The notes beneath the pieces are model-generated. The model was not told the origin of the DNA. It saw only the letters and a list, made by a program, of their open reading frames with translations, and did not search any database. Of a stretch of DNA of 64,000 nt, positions 47,701 through 57,228 are shown piece after piece; the first letter of the stretch is position 1; each line of letters opens with the position of its first letter. A program made the position numbers and the translations under genes. Origin of the DNA: Pseudomonas gozinkensis (GTDB lineage: Bacteria; Pseudomonadota; Gammaproteobacteria; Pseudomonadales; Pseudomonadaceae); assembly GCF_014863585.1 (NCBI RefSeq), contig NZ_CP062253.1:4242501-4306500 (forward strand). The letters are read 5' to 3'.

Positions 47701-49423
47701 GGGTGATCAGGTGATGCTGGAACTGATACGACCAGACTGCACCGTTCTCGTCCTGTGCTTGAATCAGGTCGCCATAGGCGTCGTACTGGTAGGCGCAGAG
47801 CTGTCGCTGCGGTTCGCCGTCAACGATTTGCCAGAGACCCGTCAGTCGGCCGTGATCGTCGATCATCGTACCGAGGTGCAGGTGGACTTTGGTGAAGTCG
47901 TTTTCCTGATAGGTGATCAGGTCCGAGAGCACCGATTGTTCGCCGTGCCGATGCTCGTAATGCAGCATGATCCCGGCGCCATTGCGCAGCGAAATGTTGG
48001 TCAGCACATAACGCTGGCCACGACGGACGTAGGTTTCCTTGCGTTCGAAACCGTGGCACAGCAATAGCTGATCTTCGCTGGCACGAATGAGGGTGATGTT
48101 TTCGATGGCGTCGTAATGAAACAGACCGACTTTGGGCAGCGGATAGCTGTGGTCACGGCCGTCGGCACCGTAGAAGGTCAGGCCATCGTCCACGCAGTCG
48201 AAACGTGTGGTGAACTCGCTGATCCAGCGGGCGCCGAGCTCGCTCTGATCGTAGGCGTCGAGGCGTGAGTTGTAAGTGCGTGTCCATTCGATCGGGAATG
48301 GGCCGGGCAGGCTGAAATCGGTATGGCTTAGGCTTTCCGAACCCAAAGCGAAATTGATGCTGAAGTCCGTGGCGCATTCGCAGGGGCCTTTCTTTGGATT
48401 GGGTGCGCCTTTCGCCGGTGCCTGTTGGCCGTGGGCGGCCAACTGCCCCTCAGATGCCGTACGCTTCGCCTGTCCGGTCTTCTCCGGATGGACGGCGGCG
48501 TTCTGGCCATGGGCATTGCGCTTGCGCCACAACGTCACGGCGCTGGAAAGAATCAGCAGCAACCAACCGATGGAGTTCTGAACGGACTCATCATCCAGCT
48601 TGCTCAACTGGGTGCGCAGCTCCGGACCCATCGCCCGCAGTTTCGCGGTTTCCGTAGCAACCCGCTTCTTCACCTCATCGGGCAGCAGGTGATCGGCCGC
48701 ACTGTTGGCCAAGCCTTTGCCTGCGGCCTTATAAGCGCTGCACGCGGCGCCGAAGATGTTGCCGAACGATGCAAGGGGATCATTCTTGAATTGATCGACC
48801 GCCGCACTCGCTTGTGCGCCAGCCGCGTTCAGGTCGCCCTTGGCATCAAGCTTGCCATTGGCCACCGTCTCGAGGCCTTTGGCAATCTCGTTGATGACGT
48901 CCTCGCCCAGCTTGCCAGCGTCCGCCAGAATGCCCGGCAGCTTGCCTTTGGCCTGTTCAACGAAATCGTCGAGCGTACCGATGATGGACTCGTTCAAGTG
49001 TCCGATCAGGACTTCGATGACCGATGAACTGAGCAGCATCTTGCTGGTGGCCTTCATCTCCTGACGCACCAGAAACAGGGTTGGGCGCAAGGTCATGCGT
49101 GCTGCCGCCATTGCCGGTGGCAGCGGCAAAACACCGATCAGATTGATACCGAGACTGGCCCACGCGAGTAGGTCGCGTTTCTGCGCGTTCGACAGGGTGA
49201 CGATGTCACCCAGCGCATCGACCAGCGCCATGATGTTGCCTACCACGGGTAAGGCGCCGGCGACGTTCTTGATCCGGTCGAGGGTGACCACGCCGCCACT
49301 GGCCGATTGCAGCCAGGCATCGAAGGTCGCCGCGCTGCTGGCGACATCCTGAATGTCGATGGCATTTAAAGGAACGATCGCAACCTGAGGTTCACGTTTT
49401 ACAACAGCAGTTTCAGTGGTCAT
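44738..49423 (-). CDS. Rhs-family T6SS effector with C-terminal nuclease-like toxin
   Basis: 1561 residues. The N-terminal region (1 to about 330) has hydrophobic segments ([53 protein letters not shown]) and no PAAR domain. Then follows the Rhs shell of YD repeats (for example [17 protein letters not shown]) ending with the core motif [22 protein letters not shown] and the cleavage-site signature GWIDPFGL. The last 120 residues are the toxin: [20 protein letters not shown] and a His-rich end ([17 protein letters not shown]), resembling HNH/endonuclease-VII-fold polymorphic toxins. Overlaps vgrG by ATGA. Confidence 0.93.
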   Translation of the reverse strand: [1561 protein letters not shown]

Positions 49424-52326
49424 GACAGCATCTCACCCGCCAGCAGGCCCGGGGTTTTCAAGGAAGTTTTTGGAAGCGTCGGCGCCGGCAGACTCGGCAA
49501 CTTGCCGCTCTTGCTGGCCGCCCCGAGAATCCCCGACGCACTCGGCATCGCCGCACTCGCCAGTTTCGGCAGCCCGGCCGCTCCGCCCTGCATCACGCCT
49601 TTCACCTGCTGCGCCGTTTGCATCGCGCCTTGCGCGGTCTGCATTGCACCCATCCCTGTCTGTGCCAATTCCTTGCCCTTCTCCAACATGTCCCAGTTCT
49701 TGCTCGGCAGCGCCTGCGCCACCATGGCCTGCACCTGACTCGGCACGTCTTCGGCGCCCGGCGGATTCAACGGCCATTCCGGCTTGCCGATGTAGCTGCC
49801 CTCGCTCCAGGTGTCCGCCGGATCCTTGCCGAACAGCACCCGCGCTGGCCCCGGTGCGGCACCGGCAACGCTGGCGAAGCCCTTCGCGTCGAGCTTGCCC
49901 TTGATGCTTTTGCCCAAGGCATCGATGACTTCGTAATCGCCTTCCTTGATGCCCTGACGCCCGGCGTACTGGTTGAACAGCTCCAGATTGCCCTTGCCCG
50001 GTTTCGGCGGTTCCGGGAACACGCCCGCCAGGGATTTCGCCCCGGTGTAGGCAAAGTTCGCCGCGTGGGCGGTGTACGGGCCGCTGGTGGCGTGGGTGAT
50101 GCCGCCGGCGTTGTAGGTGGTGGCGCTGCCGCCGCCCTGGATCACCAGTTCGGTTTTGGCAGTGATGGTGATGCGGTCGGCGTTGGCGGTGATGTTGAGT
50201 TTGGCCAGCAGGTTGATGCTGTCCTTCAGTGCCTTGACGTCGATGTCGCCGGAGGCCGCCACCAGCCGCCAGCCCATGCTCTGCACGAACAGGCGCATGC
50301 CACGACTGGCACTGGCCAACAGACGTTTGCCGATGGAAAGACTGGTGTGCCCGGTGCTGCTCAGCGCCAGGTGTTCGCCGGTGGCGATGTGGCTGGAGCG
50401 CGGTGTGGTCAGGGCGATGCCGGCGGGGCTGGCGAGCACCAGATGCGGCTCGGTGAATTCGGGGAATTCATTGGCGGTGAGGTTCGCCGGGCCGCTTCCG
50501 AGCACGCCCTGATGCTGCGCGTGCAAGGCCTTGGCCACGTCATCCTGATCGCCCGCTTCCTGGGCTTGAAGCTCTTTGGCCTGTGTGGCGAAACTGTCCT
50601 GTTGATCGCTGGCCGTGGCCAGACGCTCGGCGGTTTCCGGCAGGTCCTTGTGGTGTTTCGATTCGTTCGGGCGCGGTTCGGTGGTGATCAGCAGACCGGC
50701 ACCGGCCCGCACGGCGCCGTGGCGGTCGGTTCTTAATTCAAAACCTTCACCCCGAGGCTGACCGCCGCTTGGACGCGGATGGGTCAGGTAACCGAGGTTG
50801 ATCGCGCTCGCACCGTGATCACTGCGCAGCGCGATGCTGATCTCGCTGGTGGTGTCGTCGATGCGCAGTTCGTTGGCGCGGCTGCCCTTGTATTCCTTGC
50901 TCTTGACCGTGGCCAGGGTCTTGAAGTCCGGCAGCTTGTACGGCGGCAGGTTGGCGCCGTGGTACAGGCAACCGGTGATCAGCGGCTGGTCGGGATCGCC
51001 TTCGAGGAAGGTGATCAGCACTTCCATGCCGACCCGTGGAATGTTGATCGAGCCAAAGGTTTCCGCCGCCCAACTGGAGGCCACGCGCATCCAGCAGGTG
51101 GTCTTGTCGTCGTGCTGGCCTTCGCGGTCCCAGAAGAACTGCACCTTCACCCGGCCGTACTGGTCGCAGAAGATTTCTTCACCTTCGGGACCGGTGACCA
51201 CGGCGCTTTGCGAACCGAGAACCTTGGGTTTCGGGTGGTCCAGCGGCGGGCGGTACGGCACGTCCCAGGGGATCGCGCTGAAGCGGTTGCGATAGCCCTG
51301 ATGGAAGTCGTCCTTGTCGTCGGTGGTGTCGCTGGTCACCGACTCTTCCAGCACTTGCGGCTGTTTGCCTTCGTGGAAGATTTCGGTGAGCAGCCACAGG
51401 TCGTTCCACGTCGGGTTGGCGTGGTCGGTCAGGGCCAGAAAATGCCCGGTGACCAGAATCGGCTGGTCGCTGTTGCCCTCGGCCAGGCGGTAGTCGCTGC
51501 GATGGCGTTCGAGGTTGCGATTGGCCAGGTGTTTGCCGCGCTCGCGATCCACGAATCGGCCCGGGTAATCGTAGTCTTCCAGGTCCGGCTGGGCGCTGCT
51601 TTTTGCGTCGCTTTCCAGCTCGATCTTCGGTTTGACGAAGTCGTAATCGCGCCGCGTGGTGCGGCTGGTGCGGGTGGCCAGGCGCAGGCCGAAACGCTTG
51701 ACCACCGGTTGGTCCGCCACCAGTCCGGAGTCCTGCTGATAGGCCACCGGCGCCAGTTTCGGGAACACCGTCTGGTCATCGCCGAAGGTCAGTTTGTGGC
51801 CGCTGGCGGTGTGCTGGAAGTGGTAGTGAATCCCCTCCTCTTCGCACAGGCGCTGGACGAAGTGCAGGTCACTTTCATCGTACTGGGTGCAGTAGATGCG
51901 CTCGGGATAGATCGCACTCAGCTGGAAGTGGTAATCGCTGGCGAGGATGCCGTGTTCTTCCAGCACCTGACTGATGATCTGCTGTACGGTCATCTGCTGG
52001 AAAATGCGCTGGTTGAAACGGTGCGCGAGGTACGAAAGCTGCGGTCGCAACGAGATTTTATAGCGGGTCAGGCGTTTGCCGGCCTCGCCTTGGGCAATGC
52101 TGTAAACCAGCCCGTGAATCCCGCTGCCGCTCGGCGACAGTTGAAGAAACGCCAGTTTGTGCAGCAGGCTTTCGAGGTTGATCGAGGCCTTTTCGCTGAC
52201 CAGTTCCAGCTCGAATTCAAAGGGCGTGTTGAGGGCTTCCCGACCGGTGAACGACAGCACCTGAAAGTCAGTGTCCGCGCCATCGATGGTCAGATTGAAA
52301 TGAGCCTGGTTGGCCGGTGAGAACAT
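49420..52326 (-). CDS. vgrG: T6SS spike protein VgrG (TssI) with C-terminal extension
   Basis: 968 residues. The gp27/gp44-like domain (1 to about 350) is followed by the OB-fold/needle start (GEEIFCDQYGRVKVQFFWDREG, SINIPRVGMEVLITFLEGDPDQPLITG), a beta-helical DUF2345-type part (LVLASPAGIALTTPRSS, KLNITANADRITITAKTELV) and a C-terminal extension with a small domain (LFNQYAGRQGIKEGDYEVID) plus an Ala/Gln/Met-rich tail. The extension probably loads the Rhs effector encoded next, with which it shares a 4-bp overlap. Confidence 0.95.
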   Translation of the reverse strand: MFSPANQAHFNLTIDGADTDFQVLSFTGREALNTPFEFELELVSEKASINLESLLHKLAFLQLSPSGSGIHGLVYSIAQGEAGKRLTRYKISLRPQLSYLAHRFNQRIFQQMTVQQIISQVLEEHGILASDYHFQLSAIYPERIYCTQYDESDLHFVQRLCEEEGIHYHFQHTASGHKLTFGDDQTVFPKLAPVAYQQDSGLVADQPVVKRFGLRLATRTSRTTRRDYDFVKPKIELESDAKSSAQPDLEDYDYPGRFVDRERGKHLANRNLERHRSDYRLAEGNSDQPILVTGHFLALTDHANPTWNDLWLLTEIFHEGKQPQVLEESVTSDTTDDKDDFHQGYRNRFSAIPWDVPYRPPLDHPKPKVLGSQSAVVTGPEGEEIFCDQYGRVKVQFFWDREGQHDDKTTCWMRVASSWAAETFGSINIPRVGMEVLITFLEGDPDQPLITGCLYHGANLPPYKLPDFKTLATVKSKEYKGSRANELRIDDTTSEISIALRSDHGASAINLGYLTHPRPSGGQPRGEGFELRTDRHGAVRAGAGLLITTEPRPNESKHHKDLPETAERLATASDQQDSFATQAKELQAQEAGDQDDVAKALHAQHQGVLGSGPANLTANEFPEFTEPHLVLASPAGIALTTPRSSHIATGEHLALSSTGHTSLSIGKRLLASASRGMRLFVQSMGWRLVAASGDIDVKALKDSINLLAKLNITANADRITITAKTELVIQGGGSATTYNAGGITHATSGPYTAHAANFAYTGAKSLAGVFPEPPKPGKGNLELFNQYAGRQGIKEGDYEVIDALGKSIKGKLDAKGFASVAGAAPGPARVLFGKDPADTWSEGSYIGKPEWPLNPPGAEDVPSQVQAMVAQALPSKNWDMLEKGKELAQTGMGAMQTAQGAMQTAQQVKGVMQGGAAGLPKLASAAMPSASGILGAASKSGKLPSLPAPTLPKTSLKTPGLLAGEMLS

Positions 52327-52454
52327 TCCCTTGTCCCTCGTGCTGTGCTGCGATGCGCGCCAGATCGCTAAGGATCTGGCGGCAAAAAATCTTTGAGTAG
52401 TGAAGATGCCTCGACCGGCTAAACCGGCCGAGACGGTACAACCATCAGCCGCGA

Positions 52455-52970
52455 TTAAACGACTGGAGCACGCCAGTCATCGGAACCCGAAGTACCGGAT
52501 ACTTCGTGGGTCCAGGTGATTTTGCGGTAGGTGAACTGCACTTCTTCCAGGTGGGTGAAGTGGGCGTTGCCTGGATCCTGGCAGTTGTGCATTTTGTTAT
52601 TGATGGCGACGATGATCGCGTCTTCCAGTTTGGTGGTGTAGTAGTGCTCTTGGGTGCCTTGCGCCGAAGTGCGGTACCACTGGATAACGATTTCGCTCAT
52701 GCGCTCGCCGGAAGTCAGAGCTGCTTGCAGCAGTGGCGAAGCCTTGTCGTAGACCTTGGTGATCACAACTGGCTTGTGCACGCGCTGACCGGTTGGCTGA
52801 CCGGATTGCGGGTCACGCGGGATGATCACGTCGTGGGTGAACGCCTGAACCATGACCTGGTCTTCGTGACCTTCCTGGTAGGTGTTGCCAACGGAGTCGG
52901 CGGTGAAAGCGCCGGCAGTGATCAGGCCTTGTTTTTCGCCGGTAACCGACATGTACGCTGGTGTTGCCAT
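52455..52970 (-). CDS. hcp: T6SS tube protein Hcp (TssD)
   Basis: 171 residues from MATPAYMSVTGEKQGLITAG, the Hcp opening of the Hcp2-like group (EGHEDQVMVQAFTHDVIIPRD). Hexameric rings form the inner tube and can carry effectors. It is first in the hcp-vgrG-rhs operon, 128 bp before vgrG. No other structural T6SS genes lie in the window, so this is an orphan island served by a main cluster elsewhere. Confidence 0.96.
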   Translation of the reverse strand: MATPAYMSVTGEKQGLITAGAFTADSVGNTYQEGHEDQVMVQAFTHDVIIPRDPQSGQPTGQRVHKPVVITKVYDKASPLLQAALTSGERMSEIVIQWYRTSAQGTQEHYYTTKLEDAIIVAINNKMHNCQDPGNAHFTHLEEVQFTYRKITWTHEVSGTSGSDDWRAPVV

Positions 52971-53039
52971 GGGGTGTGCTCCTTGCTGAGTCGTTGGGTG
53001 CGCTGACAGGTGATATCACCTATGAGGCGGCCAATGGCC

Positions 53040-53056
53040 ATCAAATAGCATGCCAA
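53040..53056 (-). promoter_or_regulatory. sigma-54-like promoter of hcp
   Basis: Minus strand TTGGCATGCTATTTGAT: -24 TGGCATG and -12 TTGA, close to TGGCACG-N4-TTGCW, about 70 bp upstream of hcp. The -12 element has GA instead of GC. T6SS hcp genes are often RpoN-dependent. Confidence 0.55.
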
Positions 53057-53136
53057 TTTTATCAAGCCCTTATAAACCGGGGGTTGGGTGAGTTTTCTTC
53101 GCCATTGCGGCGAAAATTCCCACTGTATTCGTCGAA

Positions 53137-53265
53137 AAGTGCGCAAGAAGTTGCGCTGTACTGTGCAACTTCTTGCGCACTTGGCTGGAGGCCTTGCTCG
53201 GCAGGGCCTGTAGCGGTTTTTGCCTTGGTTTTATTACGGACAGCTGCGCAACTTCTTGCGCACTT
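53137..53265. promoter_or_regulatory. three copies of an 18-bp dyad upstream of hcp
   Basis: AAGTGCGCAAGAAGTTGC occurs at 53137-53154 (plus) and, inverted, at 53165-53182 and 53248-53265. Each contains the dyad GCGCAA-GAAG-TTGC(GC). The first two form a 16-bp perfect inverted repeat with a 10-nt gap. They sit about 100-240 bp upstream of the sigma-54-like promoter, where enhancer-binding activators bind. The rest of the 52971-53391 gap contains no gene. Confidence 0.65.
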
Positions 53266-53391
53266 CAGAAACGCCCGTTCATTACATTGGAACAAGAGAA
53301 CTTCGCAATAAACGCCTCAACTGCATTTGGAACCCATGGGCTATCCTGCTGCCCACTTAAAGGTATCGACCGTTTCAGAAAGGAGGTTTGA

Positions 53392-54213
53392 ATGCGTACC
53401 CTCGAATTGGCTGGCGTGCAGGTTCCGGTGATTGGCCAGGGCACTTGGCGCATGGGCGAAGACCGCTCGGCGCACACGCGTGAAGTGGCGGCCCTGCGCA
53501 ACGGTATCGAGCTGGGCATGACCCTGATCGACACCGCCGAAATGTACGCCGAGGGCGGTGCCGAAAGCGTGGTCGGCGAAGCCATCGCCGGTCTTCGCGA
53601 TCAAGTGTTCCTGGTGAGCAAGGTCTACCCGCACAACGCCAGCCGCAAAGGCATTCCCCAGGCTTGCGAGCGCAGTCTGCGCCGGCTCGACACCGATTAC
53701 ATCGATCTCTATCTGCTGCATTGGCGCGGCCAGTATCCGCTGGAGGAAACCGTCGAGGCCTTCGAGCGTCTGCGCGAGGACGGCAAGATCGGCCGCTGGG
53801 GAGTCTCGAACTTCGACGTCGACGATCTTGAGGAACTGTCGAACTCGGCCTGCGCGACCAATCAGGTGCTGTACAACCTGGAAGAACGCGGCATCGAATT
53901 CGACCTGCTGCCGTGGTGCCAGCAACAGCGTATGCCGCTGATGGCGTACTGCCCGATCGGCCAGGGCGGCGCGATGCTGGCCGAGCCAGTACTGAAACAG
54001 ATTGCCGCTCGTCACGGCGTGACCCCGGCACAGGTTTCGCTGGCGTGGATTCTGCGTCAGGATGGGGTGATTGCGATTCCCAAGGCCGTGCGCCCGGAAC
54101 ACGTGCAGCTCAATGCACAAGCGGCGCAGCTGCAACTCGAGGCCGGGGATCTGGCGGCGCTGGACCAGGCGTTTCACGCGCCACAACGCAAGCAGCGGCT
54201 GGCCATGGTCTGA
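53392..54213 (+). CDS. Aldo/keto reductase
   Basis: 273 residues with a GGAGG ribosome site. The AKR catalytic tetrad is Asp47, Tyr52, Lys77 and His110 (LIDTAEMYAEG, LVSKVYP, LYLLHWRG). The NADPH-binding end IAIPKAVRPEHV is present. Cytosolic NADPH-dependent carbonyl reductase, substrate unknown. It is followed 30 bp later by the DUF1810 gene. Confidence 0.92.
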   Translation: MRTLELAGVQVPVIGQGTWRMGEDRSAHTREVAALRNGIELGMTLIDTAEMYAEGGAESVVGEAIAGLRDQVFLVSKVYPHNASRKGIPQACERSLRRLDTDYIDLYLLHWRGQYPLEETVEAFERLREDGKIGRWGVSNFDVDDLEELSNSACATNQVLYNLEERGIEFDLLPWCQQQRMPLMAYCPIGQGGAMLAEPVLKQIAARHGVTPAQVSLAWILRQDGVIAIPKAVRPEHVQLNAQAAQLQLEAGDLAALDQAFHAPQRKQRLAMV

Positions 54214-54243
54214 GCCACCCGCCGACTGACAGAGGGCTTCGCC

Positions 54244-54714
54244 ATGAGAAGCACTGATCAGGACGATCCATTCAATCTGCAACGCTTCGTGCTCGCCCAG
54301 GATCCGGTGTTCGCACGGGTCCAGCGCGAGCTCGACGAGGGCCGCAAGCGCAGCCACTGGATGTGGTTCGTGTTCCCGCAGTTCGCCGGGCTCGGCGGCA
54401 GCGAGATGTCGCGGCGGTTCGCGATCAGCTCGGCGCCGGAAACTCGTGCCTACCTCGGCCACCCGTTGCTCGGCGCCCGGCTGCGGACCTGCACGCAACT
54501 GGTGCTGAATGTGCAGCAACGTTCGATTGCCGAGATTTTCGGCCATCCGGACGACCTGAAATTCCACTCATCGATGACGCTGTTCGCCCAATTTGCCGAC
54601 GACGACAGCCTTTGGCATCAGGCGCTGGAGCGTTACTTCCACGGCATTCAGGACGAATGGACCCTGCAACTTCTGGACTCAAAACAAGCCCAACTGCCCC
54701 CCGATCAGGGTTGA
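54244..54714 (+). CDS. DUF1810 family protein
   Basis: 156 residues: [36 protein letters not shown] and [11 protein letters not shown] are the conserved segments of DUF1810. Function unknown. Its last 36 bp overlap the convergent polB gene. Confidence 0.9.
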   Translation: MRSTDQDDPFNLQRFVLAQDPVFARVQRELDEGRKRSHWMWFVFPQFAGLGGSEMSRRFAISSAPETRAYLGHPLLGARLRTCTQLVLNVQQRSIAEIFGHPDDLKFHSSMTLFAQFADDDSLWHQALERYFHGIQDEWTLQLLDSKQAQLPPDQG

Positions 54715-57042
54715 GAAATCGTCGTCGACAAACGGCAGGATCGCATCCGCCACCGGTTGCAGCTGGCGGGTGATGTAGTGGTCGTAATCGATGGCCGCGC
54801 GGCGCACTTCCAGCGGCTCGGGGCCGGCCAGGGTGATGACGTAGCTGATCCAGCCACCGTTCTGATACTGGCGCGGGCGACCGTGTTGCGCGTTGTAATC
54901 GTCCGCCAGCCGAGCGGCACGGACATGCGGCGGTACGTTGCGTTCGTAGTCATCGAGCGTGCGGCGCAGGCGCTTGCGGTAGACCAGTCGCTCGTCGAAC
55001 TCGCCGGCCAAAGTCTTGCGCACGTACTCGCGCACGTAATCCTGATACGGCTTGCGCTGGAAGATCCGCTCGTACAGTTCCTGCTGGAATTGCCGGGCCA
55101 GCAGCGACCAGTCGGTGCGCACGGTTTCCAGGCCTTTGTAGACCATCTCTTCTGTGCCGTCGGCGCGGGTCACCAGGCCGGCGTAACGCTTTTTGCTGCC
55201 CTCTTCCGCGCCACGAATGGTCGGCATCAGGAAGCGTTTGTAGTGGGTTTCGAACTGCAATTCGAGGGCGCTTTCCAGCCCGTATTGCTCACGCACATGC
55301 TCGCGCCACCAGTCGTTGACGTGCGCAACCAGCGCCCGGCCGATGGTCGCCGCCTCTTCCTGACCGTGGGGGCGACGCAGCCAGACGAAGGTCGAGTCGG
55401 TATCGCCATAAATCACCGCGTGACCCTGGGCCTCGATCAACTGCCGGGTGCGCAGCATGATCTCGTGGCCACGCAGGGTGATCGAGGACGCCAGTCGTGT
55501 ATCGAAGAACCGGCAACCGCTGGAACCGAGCACGCCGTAGAAAGCGTTCATGATGATCTTCAGCGCCTGGGACAAGGGCGCGTTGTGTTCGCATTTGGCG
55601 GTCTCACGGCCCTCGGCGACCCGGGCGACGATGGACGGAAGGCAGTGCCGGGTGCGGGAGAAGCGCGCGCCGCGAAAACCCGGCACCGAGTCGCTGTCAT
55701 CGGGATGCTGCAAGCCTTCGATCAGCCCCACCGGGTCGATCAGAAAGGTGCGGATGATCGACGGATAAAGGCTCTTGTAGTCGAGCACCAGCACCGACTC
55801 ATACAACCCCGGCTGCGAGTCCATGACAAACCCGCCGGGGCTGGCCTGCGGAGGATTGGTGCCAAGGTTCGGCGCCACAAAACCCTGACGATGCATCAAC
55901 GGCATGTACAAATGGGTGAACGCCGCCACCGAGCCGCCGCTGCGATCCGCCGGCAGGCCGGTGACGCTGGCGCGCTCCAGCAAAAACTTCAGCAGTTCGG
56001 TCCTGGCGAAGATCCGCGTGACCAGCTCGCAGTCCTTGAGGTTGTACTTGGCCAGCGCCGGTTTGTCCTCGGCGAACATGCGGTTGATCTCGTCCATGCG
56101 CTGGTACGGGTTGTCGATCGACTTGCCCTCGCCGAGCAGAGTCTGGGCGACGTTTTCCAGGCTGAACGACGGAAAGCTCCAGGTCGCCGAACGCAGGGAT
56201 TCAATGCCATCGATAATCAGCCTTCCTGCCGCTGCCGCGAAGTAATGAGTGCGGCTGCCGTGTTCGCGCCACTGCATTTCCTCGCCGCCACGCCCGAGCT
56301 TGAGCGGCACGCCCAGACGCCGGGCGTGCTCGTGGAGAATGCGCAGGTCGAATTGCACGAGATTCCAGCCGATGATCGCGTCGGGGTCGTGACGGGCGAA
56401 CCACTCGTTGAGTTTCTTGAGGATCAGGGTCCGCGATTCGCAGTACTCGAGGTCGAAGTCGACGATGCTGTGATCGCCGTTCGGCGCACCGAGCATGTAC
56501 ACCTGCCGCTCGCCGCAACCTTCCAGGGCGATGGAATACAACTCGCCCTGCTCGGTGGTTTCGATGTCCAGCGAGACCAGCCGCAGTTGCGGACGATAGT
56601 CGGGCGCAGGCTTGAGATGGGCGTCGAGCAGCACACCGTCGGCATCGGGCGTACCGTTGAACCACACCGGCGCGGTGATGAAACGCTCCATCAGGTAACG
56701 CTCGGGCGGCCGCACATCGGCTTCAAAGACATCGACACTGTGACGGTTGAGCGCGGTTTCCAGGCGCATCAACTGACCGTGCTGCTGGCAATACAGCCCC
56801 AGCACCGGACGATGTTCGAAATCCTGCAGAGCCAAGGGGCGCAGTTCGACGTTCTTTTCGTCCGCCAGTACCCGCTCGGCCTGCTCGCGCTGCGCCGCCG
56901 GGATGAACGCCACCGACGGCTGATGCGGCAAGCGCACACGGCGCGGCCCGGCGTCGGTCGCCAGCCAGAACTCGACTTCGGTGCCGGCCGGGGTGTCGCG
57001 CCAATGCCGGGTCAGGACGAAGCCCTGCTGTAAATCCACCAC
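54679..57042 (-). CDS. polB: DNA polymerase II (family B)
   Basis: 787 residues from GTG 57042, which has GAGG 5 nt upstream and gives the E. coli-like length. The 3'-5' exonuclease motif is [11 protein letters not shown]; the family-B polymerase motifs are [24 protein letters not shown] and [10 protein letters not shown]. It is a translesion and repair polymerase, SOS-induced in E. coli. No clear LexA box was found near the start. Confidence 0.95.
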   Translation of the reverse strand: MVDLQQGFVLTRHWRDTPAGTEVEFWLATDAGPRRVRLPHQPSVAFIPAAQREQAERVLADEKNVELRPLALQDFEHRPVLGLYCQQHGQLMRLETALNRHSVDVFEADVRPPERYLMERFITAPVWFNGTPDADGVLLDAHLKPAPDYRPQLRLVSLDIETTEQGELYSIALEGCGERQVYMLGAPNGDHSIVDFDLEYCESRTLILKKLNEWFARHDPDAIIGWNLVQFDLRILHEHARRLGVPLKLGRGGEEMQWREHGSRTHYFAAAAGRLIIDGIESLRSATWSFPSFSLENVAQTLLGEGKSIDNPYQRMDEINRMFAEDKPALAKYNLKDCELVTRIFARTELLKFLLERASVTGLPADRSGGSVAAFTHLYMPLMHRQGFVAPNLGTNPPQASPGGFVMDSQPGLYESVLVLDYKSLYPSIIRTFLIDPVGLIEGLQHPDDSDSVPGFRGARFSRTRHCLPSIVARVAEGRETAKCEHNAPLSQALKIIMNAFYGVLGSSGCRFFDTRLASSITLRGHEIMLRTRQLIEAQGHAVIYGDTDSTFVWLRRPHGQEEAATIGRALVAHVNDWWREHVREQYGLESALELQFETHYKRFLMPTIRGAEEGSKKRYAGLVTRADGTEEMVYKGLETVRTDWSLLARQFQQELYERIFQRKPYQDYVREYVRKTLAGEFDERLVYRKRLRRTLDDYERNVPPHVRAARLADDYNAQHGRPRQYQNGGWISYVITLAGPEPLEVRRAAIDYDHYITRQLQPVADAILPFVDDDFSTLIGGQLGLF

Positions 57043-57228
57043 TGCGACCTCAAGAATTGATTCAGACGGGCATTCTACGCGGCATTGCCACAACCGGTGA
57101 CAAAGGCCTCGCCATGAAAAACCCGGTCAAATGACGTTTTTTGCGTGTTATCTGCCGTTTTGCGGCCTTGCTCTGCGCGCCTGCGTCTACGATGCTTGGA
57201 GAACAACGACAACACCTGAGTAACCGCC

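Noticed and set aside
53137..53265. Repeats upstream of hcp as a CRISPR array
   Set aside because: Only three copies, mixed orientation, unequal spacing of 10 and 65 bp and no cas genes; they fit operator sites better. I saw no CRISPR array anywhere in the window.
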